This document shows positions 15,853 to 24,613 of a DNA stretch of 64,000 nt, one piece after another. Below the pieces are notes generated by a model. It had not been told where the DNA came from. It made no database searches and saw nothing but the letters and a program-made list of their open reading frames with translations. The position numbers and the translations under genes are program-made. The first letter of the stretch is position 1. Every line of letters starts with the position of its first letter. The stretch is from Flavobacterium degerlachei (GTDB lineage Bacteria > Bacteroidota > Bacteroidia > Flavobacteriales > Flavobacteriaceae), in the NCBI RefSeq assembly GCF_900106645.1, contig NZ_FNMV01000015.1, positions 1 to 64,000 on the forward strand. Direction: 5' to 3'.

Positions 15853-18507
15853 GTGTTGAATAAAAGTATAAAAGCAGTCCTTACCCTTTTAATTTTGGGA
15901 AGTTTTTCACAAATTAAAGCTCAAGATAGAGTTCCTTTTGATCAAGGTAAAAAATACATCCTAGCTGACGTTGTCCTAACCAACAAGATTAGCTTCAATG
16001 ACCAGACCGTTGTTACTTTTGCAGGGCTAGAAAAAGGCCAAGAAATCACAGTACCAGGAGAACAAATAAGTAATGCCATCAAAAAACTAGGTAAACTAGG
16101 TCTTTTTGATGAGATCTCCTTTTATATCAACAGAATCCAAAACGATAGTATATATCTTGATTTAGAAATTAACGAATTACCTAAATTAGGTAACGTGAAA
16201 TTTGTAGGAATTAAGAAAAGTAAGACTGAAGCTTTAATTAAAGACAATGGCCTAACCAAAAACAAAGTTGTAAACGAGAATCTTATTACTACAACAAAAA
16301 ATTATATTGAAAACAAATATAAAAAAGATGGTTACTACAACACTAAAGTAAACATTAACGTTGTAAAAGACACCTCGACAGTGAACCAGGTAAATATGGT
16401 TGTAAACATTGATAAGGGTCAAAAAATAAAAATTGATGCGATTGATTTTGTTGGTAATGAAAAACTTTCTGACAAAACCTTACGTAAGGCGATGAAAGAT
16501 ACCAAGGAAAAAAGTCTATTTCGCATATTGAAAGCTTCAAAATTCATCAAGTCAAAATACAAAACAGATTTAGAAAAGGTTATAGCATCCTATAAGGAAA
16601 AAGGATATAGAGACGCAAGAATTCTATCTGACTCTATTACCTATAATAAAGACAAAAACGCATTATCTATAAAGATAAATGTAGAGGAAGGAAATAAATA
16701 TTATTTTGGAAACATTAAATTCCTAGGAAACACTGTTTATTCAGATCAATTTTTAGGCAGAATCTTAAGTGTAAAAAAAGGAGAGACTTATAATGGTGTA
16801 CTTCTTGAGAAAAGAATCGCTGATAAATCAAAACCTGACGGAGAGGATATTACGAACTTATACCAAAACAACGGATACTTATTCTCTACAATCAACGCAG
16901 TTGAAACTAAAACGGTAAACGACACCATTGATTTCGAAATAAGAGTTACTGAAGGGCCGTTAGCATACTTCAATAAAATTACGGTTGTTGGAAACGACAA
17001 AACGAATGACCGCGTAATTTATAGAGAATTAAGAACAAAACCAGGAGAGAAATACAGTAAAGAATTATTAGTAAGAACCATCCGTGAGATTGGGCAATTA
17101 GGATTTTTTGATCCTGAAGCTATTAATCCAGACTTTAAACATGTTGATGCTGCTGCAGGTACGGTAGATATTGAATACCAACTTGTAGAGAAAGGTTCCA
17201 GCCAAATTGAACTTCAAGGTGGTTATGGTGGAGGTGGTTTCATTGGTACATTAGGGTTGTCATTTAACAATTTTTCAGCCAGAAACTTACTTAATAAAGA
17301 GGCATACAAACCATTACCAATGGGAGATGGTCAAAAAGTGTCATTAAGATTACAAGGAAGTACTTATTTCCAAACGTACAGTGTATCGTTTTCAGAACCT
17401 TGGTTCGGACAAAAGAAACCAGTACAGTTTAGTTCTTCTATATCGTACAGTAAGCAATTTTTGAATAATTACATTACTCAAAAAGTAGACAAAGACAAAA
17501 GCTTTAACATATTAACTTTATCTGTTGGATTGGCTAAAAGATTAACAGTGCCGGATGACTACTTTGTATTATCGCAATCTGTAAGTTACCAACATTATGA
17601 TTTACATAATTACAATACAGGATTGTTTACATTTGGAAATGGAGCTTCTAGAAACTTAGCATATACAGTTGGATTATCAAGAAGTAATAAAGGAGTTAAT
17701 CCAATTTTCCCAACTTACGGTTCGGAGTTTAGCCTTTCTGCTAAATTGACTCCACCTTATTCATTATTAAACGGAATTGATTATGCTACATTGGGAGATA
17801 AAGAAGAGTATAAATTAAAAAATACTGTTGACAGATCGAATCAGGTTGATGCTAATGGGAATACTGTTAACATAGGCGATTATATCGATGCTTCAGGAAA
17901 CAAAGTATTCACTTACCAAGACGCAGCAGCTGATCCAGCATTAGTGGATCAAAAGAAATTTAATTGGTTAGAATATTATAAAATAAAATTCAAAGCTGAT
18001 TGGTATACGAAAGTTTATGGTAAATTAGTTCTTCGTACATTAACTGAATTTGGTTTCTTAGGTGCCTACAATCAAGACAGAGGTGTAGTTCCTTTTGAAA
18101 GATTCTATGTTGGAGGAGATGGATTAGCGAATTATTCAATGGATGGAAGAGAAACTATACAATTGAGAGGATACCCAAACAACTCATTAACTCCAATCAA
18201 TAGTGCTGGAGAACAAATTGGTGCAACAGTATACAACAAGTTTTCATTAGAAATGCGTTATCCAATTACATTAAAAGCATCAGCATCTATCTATGCATTG
18301 GCCTTTTTAGAAGCAGGTTCTTCATATGAGAATTTCAAAAGTTATAACCCGTTTGCATTAAATAGATCAGCAGGTATTGGATTACGTGTATTTATGCCAG
18401 CATTTGGGTTACTAGGAATCGATTTCGCAAAAGGTTTTGACGCACTTCCAGGAGAAACAAAACCAAATGGATGGGAAACCCATTTCATTATTGGACAACA
18501 ATTTTAA
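15853..18507 (+). CDS. bamA: Outer-membrane protein assembly factor BamA
   Basis: Central component of the beta-barrel assembly machine in the outer membrane. The signal peptide NKSIKAVLTLLILGSFSQIKA is followed by five POTRA-like domains (about residues 25-440) and an Omp85 barrel to the end. Typical features include GGYGGGGFIGTLGLSFNNFS at the POTRA-barrel junction, the conserved ERFYVGGDGL and RGYPNN, and a final Phe. The start is unusual: no ATG fits, and a signal peptide begins only after GTG 15853 or TTG 15856. ATG 15721 would place 44 non-signal residues in front and overlap uppS by 125 bp. Total length is about 884 residues. Two ompH chaperone genes follow directly. Confidence 0.92.
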   Translation: MLNKSIKAVLTLLILGSFSQIKAQDRVPFDQGKKYILADVVLTNKISFNDQTVVTFAGLEKGQEITVPGEQISNAIKKLGKLGLFDEISFYINRIQNDSIYLDLEINELPKLGNVKFVGIKKSKTEALIKDNGLTKNKVVNENLITTTKNYIENKYKKDGYYNTKVNINVVKDTSTVNQVNMVVNIDKGQKIKIDAIDFVGNEKLSDKTLRKAMKDTKEKSLFRILKASKFIKSKYKTDLEKVIASYKEKGYRDARILSDSITYNKDKNALSIKINVEEGNKYYFGNIKFLGNTVYSDQFLGRILSVKKGETYNGVLLEKRIADKSKPDGEDITNLYQNNGYLFSTINAVETKTVNDTIDFEIRVTEGPLAYFNKITVVGNDKTNDRVIYRELRTKPGEKYSKELLVRTIREIGQLGFFDPEAINPDFKHVDAAAGTVDIEYQLVEKGSSQIELQGGYGGGGFIGTLGLSFNNFSARNLLNKEAYKPLPMGDGQKVSLRLQGSTYFQTYSVSFSEPWFGQKKPVQFSSSISYSKQFLNNYITQKVDKDKSFNILTLSVGLAKRLTVPDDYFVLSQSVSYQHYDLHNYNTGLFTFGNGASRNLAYTVGLSRSNKGVNPIFPTYGSEFSLSAKLTPPYSLLNGIDYATLGDKEEYKLKNTVDRSNQVDANGNTVNIGDYIDASGNKVFTYQDAAADPALVDQKKFNWLEYYKIKFKADWYTKVYGKLVLRTLTEFGFLGAYNQDRGVVPFERFYVGGDGLANYSMDGRETIQLRGYPNNSLTPINSAGEQIGATVYNKFSLEMRYPITLKASASIYALAFLEAGSSYENFKSYNPFALNRSAGIGLRVFMPAFGLLGIDFAKGFDALPGETKPNGWETHFIIGQQF

Positions 18508-18541
18508 GAGAATGCATTAAGATTTTCTAATACCAAAAGCT

Positions 18542-19546
18542 ATGAGAAAACATTTTTTAATTCCGATTCTAGCATTGATAGTAGCACACACTATTCAATC
18601 ACAAACAAGAGGGACCAAAATAGGCTACATTGACATGGAATACATTTTACAAAATGTACCAAACTATACTGAAGCCAATGTTCAATTAGAGCAAAAAGCA
18701 CAAAAATGGAAACAAGAAATTGAATCCAAGAAAATCGAAATTGACAAAATAAAAGAGGCTCTTAAAGCAGAGAAGGCTTTGTTAACAAAAGGTCTGATTG
18801 AAGAAAGAGAGATGGAGATTAAGTTTCTTGAAAATGAAATGTTAGATTTTCAGCAAAAAAGGTTTGGGGCAAATGGAGATTTGATGATACAAAAATCTGT
18901 ATTAGTAAAGCCAATTCAGGATCAAGTCTTTACTGCGGTACAAGACATTGCTGAAGCAAAAAAATATGATTTCATATTCGATAAATCATCTGATTTAACG
19001 ATGCTTTTTTCAGCAAAAAGGTTTGATATTAGCGATCAGGTTTTACGAGTTTTAAACAGGGCTGAAAAAAGAGAGCAGCTGACAAAAAAACAACTTGAAG
19101 CTGAAGATGCCAAAGAAAGTAAAGAAGATACGATGGATGAAAATCCTGCAATGGCAGAAAGACAAAAAGCATTAGATGATAAGAAAATTGCAAGAGAAAA
19201 AGTCATCGCTGATCGAAAATTAGCTCAAGAAGAAAAGAAACGAGAATTCGAGGATAGACGACAAAAAATAATTGCGGACAGGGAAGCTAAAAAAAATGGC
19301 ACGGTTTCTGCCTCTACTAAAACAGAAGATAAAAAAGCGACTACAACTAACGATAAAGAAGCTGTAAAATCAGATGTTGAAATAGCCAAACAAAATCAAA
19401 TTGATGTAAGAGCTAAAATACTAGAAGATCGCAAGAAAGTGATTGAAGAACGTAAAAAAGCAGTAGAAGAAAGAAGAATCAGAACACTTGAGGTACGAGA
19501 TTCTATTAAAAAATCGAGAGAAGAACCAATTAAACTAAAACAATAA
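18542..19546 (+). CDS. OmpH/Skp family periplasmic chaperone with long charged tail
   Basis: A 334-residue exported protein with a signal peptide (ending HTIQS). Residues about 22-170 match Skp/OmpH, which holds unfolded outer-membrane proteins on their way to BamA: KIGYIDMEYILQNVPNY at the start, then a long coiled coil. The C-terminal ~150 residues are extremely rich in Lys, Glu, Arg and Asp (for example ERKKAVEERRIRTLEVRD) and are absent from ordinary Skp proteins of about 160 residues. They predict an extended helix. The gene is 34 bp after bamA and 25 bp before a second, normal-length ompH, so the three form one operon. Confidence 0.87.
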   Translation: MRKHFLIPILALIVAHTIQSQTRGTKIGYIDMEYILQNVPNYTEANVQLEQKAQKWKQEIESKKIEIDKIKEALKAEKALLTKGLIEEREMEIKFLENEMLDFQQKRFGANGDLMIQKSVLVKPIQDQVFTAVQDIAEAKKYDFIFDKSSDLTMLFSAKRFDISDQVLRVLNRAEKREQLTKKQLEAEDAKESKEDTMDENPAMAERQKALDDKKIAREKVIADRKLAQEEKKREFEDRRQKIIADREAKKNGTVSASTKTEDKKATTTNDKEAVKSDVEIAKQNQIDVRAKILEDRKKVIEERKKAVEERRIRTLEVRDSIKKSREEPIKLKQ

Positions 19547-19571
19547 TTAATTACTTAATATTTTAAAAACG

Positions 19572-20072
19572 ATGAAACAAATCAAAACTTTATTAATTGC
19601 TGCATTATTTATTTTCAGTGCAAATCAAACTATTAATGCACAAGCTAAGACAGCACATGTTGATGTAAGTGAAATCATGGCAAAAATGCCAGCAATGCTA
19701 GATGCTCAGAAACAACTTGAAAAATTAAGCGGAACTTATGATTCTGACTATAAAAAAATGGTTGAAGAATACCAAGCAAAATTAAAAAAATACGAAGCAG
19801 AGTCTGCTACTGTTACTGATGCAGTAAACGGAGACCGTTCTAAAGAAGTTCAAGACATGCAAAAAAGAATTGTAGACTTTAGAGACAACGCTCAAAAAGA
19901 ATTACAACAAAAAGAATCTGATATCGTAAAACCATTAATGGAAAAAGTAAGAGCTTCTATCCAAAAGGTAGGAAAAGCTAAAGGATTCCAATATGTATTA
20001 GACGGATCATCTCTTTTACTTGCTGACGGTCCAAACTTGACTGCTGATGTAAAGAAAGATTTAGGTTTCTAG
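19572..20072 (+). CDS. OmpH/Skp family periplasmic chaperone
   Basis: A 166-residue exported protein of standard Skp length. The signal peptide ends TINAQA. The mature N-terminus TAHVDVSEIMAKMPAMLDAQ matches the family, followed by a long charged coiled coil (about 45-125) and the C-terminal strand GFQYVLDGSSLLLADG. It should act as a trimeric holdase for outer-membrane proteins. It is the last gene of the porG-uppS-bamA-ompH-ompH operon, which ends in a clear terminator at 20101-20137. Confidence 0.92.
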   Translation: MKQIKTLLIAALFIFSANQTINAQAKTAHVDVSEIMAKMPAMLDAQKQLEKLSGTYDSDYKKMVEEYQAKLKKYEAESATVTDAVNGDRSKEVQDMQKRIVDFRDNAQKELQQKESDIVKPLMEKVRASIQKVGKAKGFQYVLDGSSLLLADGPNLTADVKKDLGF

Positions 20073-20100
20073 TAGATAGAAAGCAGAATATATTTAAAAG

Positions 20101-20137
20101 ACCGCTCATCCAAAATTAAGGATAGAGCGGTTTTTTT
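20101..20137 (+). terminator. Terminator of the bamA-ompH operon
   Basis: ACCGCTC-aTCC...GGAt-a-GAGCGGT forms a GC-rich stem followed by seven T. It lies 29 bp after the second ompH stop codon. Confidence 0.85.
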
Positions 20138-20174
20138 GTGGCAAAATTATTTAGGATATATAAACCAGAGAACT

Positions 20175-20182
20175 TAACTTTG
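20175..20182 (+). promoter_or_regulatory. Predicted -7 element for murI
   Basis: TAACTTTG matches TAnnTTTG and ends 5 bp before the murI ATG (20188). Transcription would begin at or next to the start codon, so the mRNA may be leaderless or nearly so. No clear -33 TTTG is seen. Confidence 0.4.
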
Positions 20183-20187
20183 TTTTG

Positions 20188-20964
20188 ATGGATAACAATC
20201 AACCAATAGGTATTTTCGACTCAGGCATAGGAGGCACTTCAATTTGGAGAGAAATTCATAATTTACTTCCTAATGAGAAAACAATATACCTAGCTGACAG
20301 CAAGAATGCTCCTTATGGACAGAAATCCCAAAAAGAAATCATTGCTTTAAGCATGAAAAATACGGATTTATTGCTTGCAATGGGATGCAAACTAATTGTT
20401 GTTGCCTGCAATACTGCTACGACAAACGCTATCCGAGAATTAAGAGAAAAGTATACCGTTCCATTCATAGGAATTGAACCCGCCATTAAACCTGCGGTAG
20501 CTAATTCTAAGACACAAATCATAGGAATCCTTGCTACCCAAGGCACATTAAACAGCGAGTTGTTTAACAAGACCGCTGAGATGTTTCGTAATACTAAAAT
20601 AGTAGAACAGGTAGGTCATGGTTTAGTGCAACTAATTGAGAGCGGTAACATGAACTCCCCAGAGATGGAAAAACTGCTACACTCCTACTTAACCCCAATG
20701 ATTGAAGCCAATATCGATTATTTAGTACTAGGTTGCAGCCACTATCCCTATTTGATTCCTCAAATAAAAAAAATACTTCCAGACCACATTCAGATTATTG
20801 ATTCAGGCCGAGCCGTGGCCAAACAGACACTTAATATACTAAAGGAACAAGTGGGACTTTCGTCAACAACTTCAAACGAAGCTGTTTTTTACACCAATAC
20901 TAATCCAAAAGTGCTGCAGGGAATTCTTGAGAATAAATTCCCCGTTATTGAAAAAAATTTTTAA
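20188..20964 (+). CDS. murI: Glutamate racemase
   Basis: Converts L-glutamate to D-glutamate for peptidoglycan. The 258-residue length is normal. The family motifs are complete: FDSGIGG with Asp11, VVACNTAT with catalytic Cys74, and GCSHYPYL with catalytic Cys183. ATG at 20188 (MDNNQPIGIF) is preferred over a TTG codon just before it at 20185. The gene is set off from the ompH operon by a terminator and has its own -7 element. It is convergent with the 20966 gene, with only 1 bp between the stops. Confidence 0.95.
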   Translation: MDNNQPIGIFDSGIGGTSIWREIHNLLPNEKTIYLADSKNAPYGQKSQKEIIALSMKNTDLLLAMGCKLIVVACNTATTNAIRELREKYTVPFIGIEPAIKPAVANSKTQIIGILATQGTLNSELFNKTAEMFRNTKIVEQVGHGLVQLIESGNMNSPEMEKLLHSYLTPMIEANIDYLVLGCSHYPYLIPQIKKILPDHIQIIDSGRAVAKQTLNILKEQVGLSSTTSNEAVFYTNTNPKVLQGILENKFPVIEKNF

Positions 20965-20965
20965 T

Positions 20966-22204
20966 CTACTCAAATTTCCTTTTGACAAACCAAATACCAT
21001 CTAAGCTTAAATTAAGAGACAATTTGTGATAATTCTCCTTAATTAGTCCATTACTTATACTTCCCTTTTGACCATAAGAATAAGTCACATTAAGGGCCGA
21101 AAAAGCTTTATTCTCTACCGGTAATGATACCCCTACTGATAAAGAGAGATTGTTAATTCTTTTATTATCGATTTCTAAAAACCCAGAATCATAATTAACC
21201 CCAGTAGAATATTGTATTCTATCAAAATAGCTTCTGACACTCTTTGTTTTACTATATGAAAAACCCATTGCAAATTTATCTTGATTAACATAGCTACCAT
21301 ATATATCAGATTGATTAGTACCATTCCACAAGCTCTTTTTATAATCTAAAGTAAAGTTTAAATTATTCTTGAAAACTTTACTTAAGCCTACTCCAAATTC
21401 TAATGGTAAATAATAATCATCTACGTCATAATTTTCATCACTGGAAATTGTTGTACTTACCGAATTATTATAAGAAACTACAGATTGCGTTTTCGTCGCC
21501 GCTATTTGACTAGGAGATTTAACAGTCACACCTACTGATAATGTCGAGTCAATTTGCACCTGAGTACCTAGAGACACTCTTACTCCATTATAATACGAAG
21601 TTTTATTTATAGTAGTTATTGAGTTTGAAACAGTATAGTCTCTATCATCTACTATATTTCCAAAAAGGAAATTAGTAGAAATACCTAATGCTATTTTCTT
21701 TCCAATTTTATAACCATAGGAAAGATCAAAATTATTTAAGCCACCACTACCCGATGCATTCAAAACATATTCTTCTGTACTTTCTTCAATTGGTAAAAGT
21801 AAATTCGACACTTTGTAGGTAGCACTCGAATAGGGCTGTAACGACAAGCTAACAGCTGATTTAGTTGTTACTGGAAAAGCTAAAGCGATATGAGAGAACT
21901 GAACATTGTTTCTACTTTCTTTTTTAGCACTATTTTCATACGTTGAAAAAATAGATTTCCCTCCCACATCAAACAAAAAATGATTTTGATACATATAACC
22001 TAAAGAAGCCGGATTAAGGTTGTTAATCGATTGAGTTGATGGCAATGCAATACCCGAAGATCCAATAGAAGAAATTGAACCAAAATCAGAATCATACAAA
22101 CTTCCTAAACCATAAATTGAATAGGGTGAACTTGCTATACTTTGTGAAAATGCGGTCATTACAAAAAATGTAAACAATCCCGCAAGTGCTATTTTATTTT
22201 TCAT
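20966..22204 (-). CDS. Outer-membrane beta-barrel protein, partner of the DUF4270 lipoprotein
   Basis: A 412-residue exported protein with a signal peptide (MKNKIALAGLFTFFVMTAFS). The mature start, SIASSPYSIYGLGSLYDSDF, and the NNLNPASLGYM segment resemble FadL/OmpP1-type barrels, where an NPA motif is common. The rest is a series of amphipathic strands ending in KFE. Its ATG abuts the TAG stop of the DUF4270 gene, so the two are translationally linked. The function is unknown. Flavobacterial relatives are usually labelled only as outer-membrane proteins; hydrophobic-compound transport is possible but unsupported. Confidence 0.75.
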   Translation of the reverse strand: MKNKIALAGLFTFFVMTAFSQSIASSPYSIYGLGSLYDSDFGSISSIGSSGIALPSTQSINNLNPASLGYMYQNHFLFDVGGKSIFSTYENSAKKESRNNVQFSHIALAFPVTTKSAVSLSLQPYSSATYKVSNLLLPIEESTEEYVLNASGSGGLNNFDLSYGYKIGKKIALGISTNFLFGNIVDDRDYTVSNSITTINKTSYYNGVRVSLGTQVQIDSTLSVGVTVKSPSQIAATKTQSVVSYNNSVSTTISSDENYDVDDYYLPLEFGVGLSKVFKNNLNFTLDYKKSLWNGTNQSDIYGSYVNQDKFAMGFSYSKTKSVRSYFDRIQYSTGVNYDSGFLEIDNKRINNLSLSVGVSLPVENKAFSALNVTYSYGQKGSISNGLIKENYHKLSLNLSLDGIWFVKRKFE

Positions 22205-23521
22205 CTAATAAGAAATATAATAAATTTTCAATTGAATTTTGTTACTGCTGTTTTTCTGATCACCCACTAACAATCGATTTACCGTTTTTGAAATATTGGG
22301 TAAAGTAAGAATTAATGACAGCTTAGAATCTGATTTTTTAATCATTTCATTTTGCAGAAAAGACCCAATAGAAACACTATAACCAACATCCTCATTAAAC
22401 TCGTCTTTTTGCTTATTCAAAACTGCATAGGTACTACCACCATTACTCAAGGTCCCTGTTATTCTATTCAACTTATCACCAACAAAAACTCTTAAAGAAT
22501 CTACTAAAGGATAAGCATCCGAATAGGTATTATTTATAGGTTTAACAATCAGTTGGGCATCAACAATAGCACCATTCTCTGAGAGGTATTTCAACTGTTT
22601 TATATTAGGAAAATCAATCCTACATGCGATACCTGTCCCAGATTGAATGTAAGCCTTGTTTCCCGTTTTTAGACTGGACAAACTACTTGTAAAATCAGGA
22701 AGATCTTTTATCGATGTTGCACTCCTATCCAACGTTATATTATTAAATTGCTTGGTTCCATCTAGAATATTAAAATCCTTATAAAAAGACTCTTCAGCAT
22801 CTCCTAAATATTTTGAATAGTATAAACGAAGCACGCTCGAAGTATTGAAACCAACAACACTAGAAGAACCATTTGATGTTGACTTTATAACCAACCCTTT
22901 AAAATATTCAGTGAATTCATCAAAATTTGTAATCTCTCGCTTCTTTATTTTTTGAAAAAGAGCTTCTCCAAAAAGATCTTTAATACTTACGACCACGGTA
23001 TCTTTACTAATAGGTTTAGGTTTAAATGAAACAGAACCCAAACTTTCTGCATCATATTTCAGACTTGAACCATTGTAGAAATAGTCATCATCTTCACTAG
23101 GTTTTACTTTTTCAAGTAATCGATGAATACTAATAGTCTGCACTTTTGTAGTATCACCATAGTAATATTTGTCTGGTCGCAAAATCATTCTTATCGAGTC
23201 GAAAACATAGGTTGGAGCATCTGTATCAGAATAATCAGTATTAAGAGTATATCCTGTTGAAGACAATTGAAAATAACTTTCCGACTTTATTTTCCCAAAA
23301 TAGAGATCATCATAATTCCCAACCAAAATCCTATTTTGACTAAATGTAATCAAGGAATCTAAATTAATTGTTGAAACATCAACAGTTAGCGTATCAATCA
23401 ATACTACCTTATTACTTACGGATAAATAATCCGACCCCACTACAAACTCTCCTGCATCTACATCCGAACTACAAGAGGCAATCACAACTCCAAGAAATAG
23501 GAACAACAATACCTTATACAT
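22205..23521 (-). CDS. DUF4270 family lipoprotein
   Basis: A 438-residue lipoprotein with lipobox IASC (Cys17). The pattern of the DUF4270 family of Bacteroidota is visible: an early GEFVVGSDYLSV, then the DTLTVDVSTINLDSL strand, the central NRILVGNYDDLYFGKIKSESYFQL and repeated DSIRMILRPDKYYYGDT segments. It is probably on the outer-membrane surface or in the periplasm. The function is unknown. It forms an operon with the downstream barrel protein (0 bp apart) and has a predicted promoter at 23535-23542. Confidence 0.85.
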   Translation of the reverse strand: MYKVLLFLFLGVVIASCSSDVDAGEFVVGSDYLSVSNKVVLIDTLTVDVSTINLDSLITFSQNRILVGNYDDLYFGKIKSESYFQLSSTGYTLNTDYSDTDAPTYVFDSIRMILRPDKYYYGDTTKVQTISIHRLLEKVKPSEDDDYFYNGSSLKYDAESLGSVSFKPKPISKDTVVVSIKDLFGEALFQKIKKREITNFDEFTEYFKGLVIKSTSNGSSSVVGFNTSSVLRLYYSKYLGDAEESFYKDFNILDGTKQFNNITLDRSATSIKDLPDFTSSLSSLKTGNKAYIQSGTGIACRIDFPNIKQLKYLSENGAIVDAQLIVKPINNTYSDAYPLVDSLRVFVGDKLNRITGTLSNGGSTYAVLNKQKDEFNEDVGYSVSIGSFLQNEMIKKSDSKLSLILTLPNISKTVNRLLVGDQKNSSNKIQLKIYYISY

Positions 23522-23534
23522 AAATCTTTTTGAA

Positions 23535-23542
23535 CAAATATA
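23535..23542 (-). promoter_or_regulatory. Predicted -7 element for the DUF4270 operon
   Basis: TATATTTG on the minus strand matches TAnnTTTG and lies 13 bp upstream of ATG 23521, implying a leader under 10 nt. No clear -33 box is seen. Confidence 0.45.
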
Positions 23543-23725
23543 TAAGAGACCTTTTTATAGTGCATTATAACATATACCACTCGAAACATTTTGTCTATAA
23601 AAGACCCAATAACATCGATAACAGTAATACCAAAGCACTATACTGATTCAACTGTATAAACGAGCTGTTTGTCTATGAAATAAGCCCATATATATATCTT
23701 CTTTTTTTAAATTAGAGATTGCTAC

Positions 23726-23733
23726 TACTTTTG
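23726..23733 (+). promoter_or_regulatory. Predicted -7 element for the OMP-Kelch-DUF4907-LytS-LytTR cluster
   Basis: TACTTTTG matches TAnnTTTG, 18 bp upstream of ATG 23752. A T-rich tract lies at the -33 position. It is the only good promoter found ahead of the five-gene cluster. Confidence 0.45.
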
Positions 23734-23751
23734 GATCAATAAAATAAACAA

Positions 23752-24597
23752 ATGAGAATAAAGATTTTTGCAAGCCTTCTGTTTCTGTTTGCTATTCTTA
23801 AAGTATCAGCCCAAAGCACTTACTCTGTAGAATTAAACATAAAAACAGAACCAACCGAAAAAATAACTAAAAACGAGACCGAAATTGGGTTTAGTTTTTT
23901 CAAAAACATTGGTTCTAAAAATAAAATATCAAATACTTTCAAATACAAAAACACAGGAATTATTTATGATTTAGAAAATTACAATTTACAAGACAATCTC
24001 AATGCTTTCTCAAGTTTCGAAAACAAATTCGAAATCACACATGCCATAAATCAAAAAACAAATTTGAATATTGAAATAAAACCAACAGTCAATTTCGAAA
24101 AAAACATAGGTATTTCTGATGTAGATATATTTGGTGGTCTAGAAGTAAGCCACTCCTTTAACGGCTCAAACTCCTTATCCATAGGAGTAAAAAGAGCAGC
24201 TCTTTTTGGAAAAACAGAAGTATTACCCACTTTTTCACTAACACATAGCATCAACAAAAACACATTTGTAGCAATAGGTTTTCCTGACTCTCAGATCTCT
24301 TATTCAAACAACAGTAGGAATTCGTTCATAATCAAAAATAGCTTTCAAGGAGCTGTTTACAATTTAGACTCCTCTGAAAATACCAATGCTATCAACGCAA
24401 CAAAAATGACCTACTCACAAATGGCTACAACGTTTACCTATGAGAGAAATATAGATCCTAACTGGTCATTAAATTTTAAGGGAGGTTATGGGTTCAACAA
24501 TAAATATTATCTAACGGATAATAAAGGAGATCTAAAGTATGATTTCAATAATAGCAACGGATATATTTTTAACATAGGTATAAAATTCAAACATTAA
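23752..24597 (+). CDS. Exported outer-membrane-type beta-barrel protein
   Basis: A 281-residue protein with a signal peptide (MRIKIFASLLFLFAILKVSA) and a body of repeated amphipathic strands rich in Asn, Lys and aromatic residues, ending NGYIFNIGIKFKH, a typical barrel end. I recognise no named family. It is the first gene of a tight plus-strand cluster: Kelch lipoprotein 16 bp on, then a DUF4907 lipoprotein, a LytS-type kinase and a LytTR regulator. By position it is likely the outer-membrane part of a sensed or regulated envelope module. Confidence 0.7.
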   Translation: MRIKIFASLLFLFAILKVSAQSTYSVELNIKTEPTEKITKNETEIGFSFFKNIGSKNKISNTFKYKNTGIIYDLENYNLQDNLNAFSSFENKFEITHAINQKTNLNIEIKPTVNFEKNIGISDVDIFGGLEVSHSFNGSNSLSIGVKRAALFGKTEVLPTFSLTHSINKNTFVAIGFPDSQISYSNNSRNSFIIKNSFQGAVYNLDSSENTNAINATKMTYSQMATTFTYERNIDPNWSLNFKGGYGFNNKYYLTDNKGDLKYDFNNSNGYIFNIGIKFKH

Positions 24598-24613
24598 CAA
24601 AAACAATAAATAT

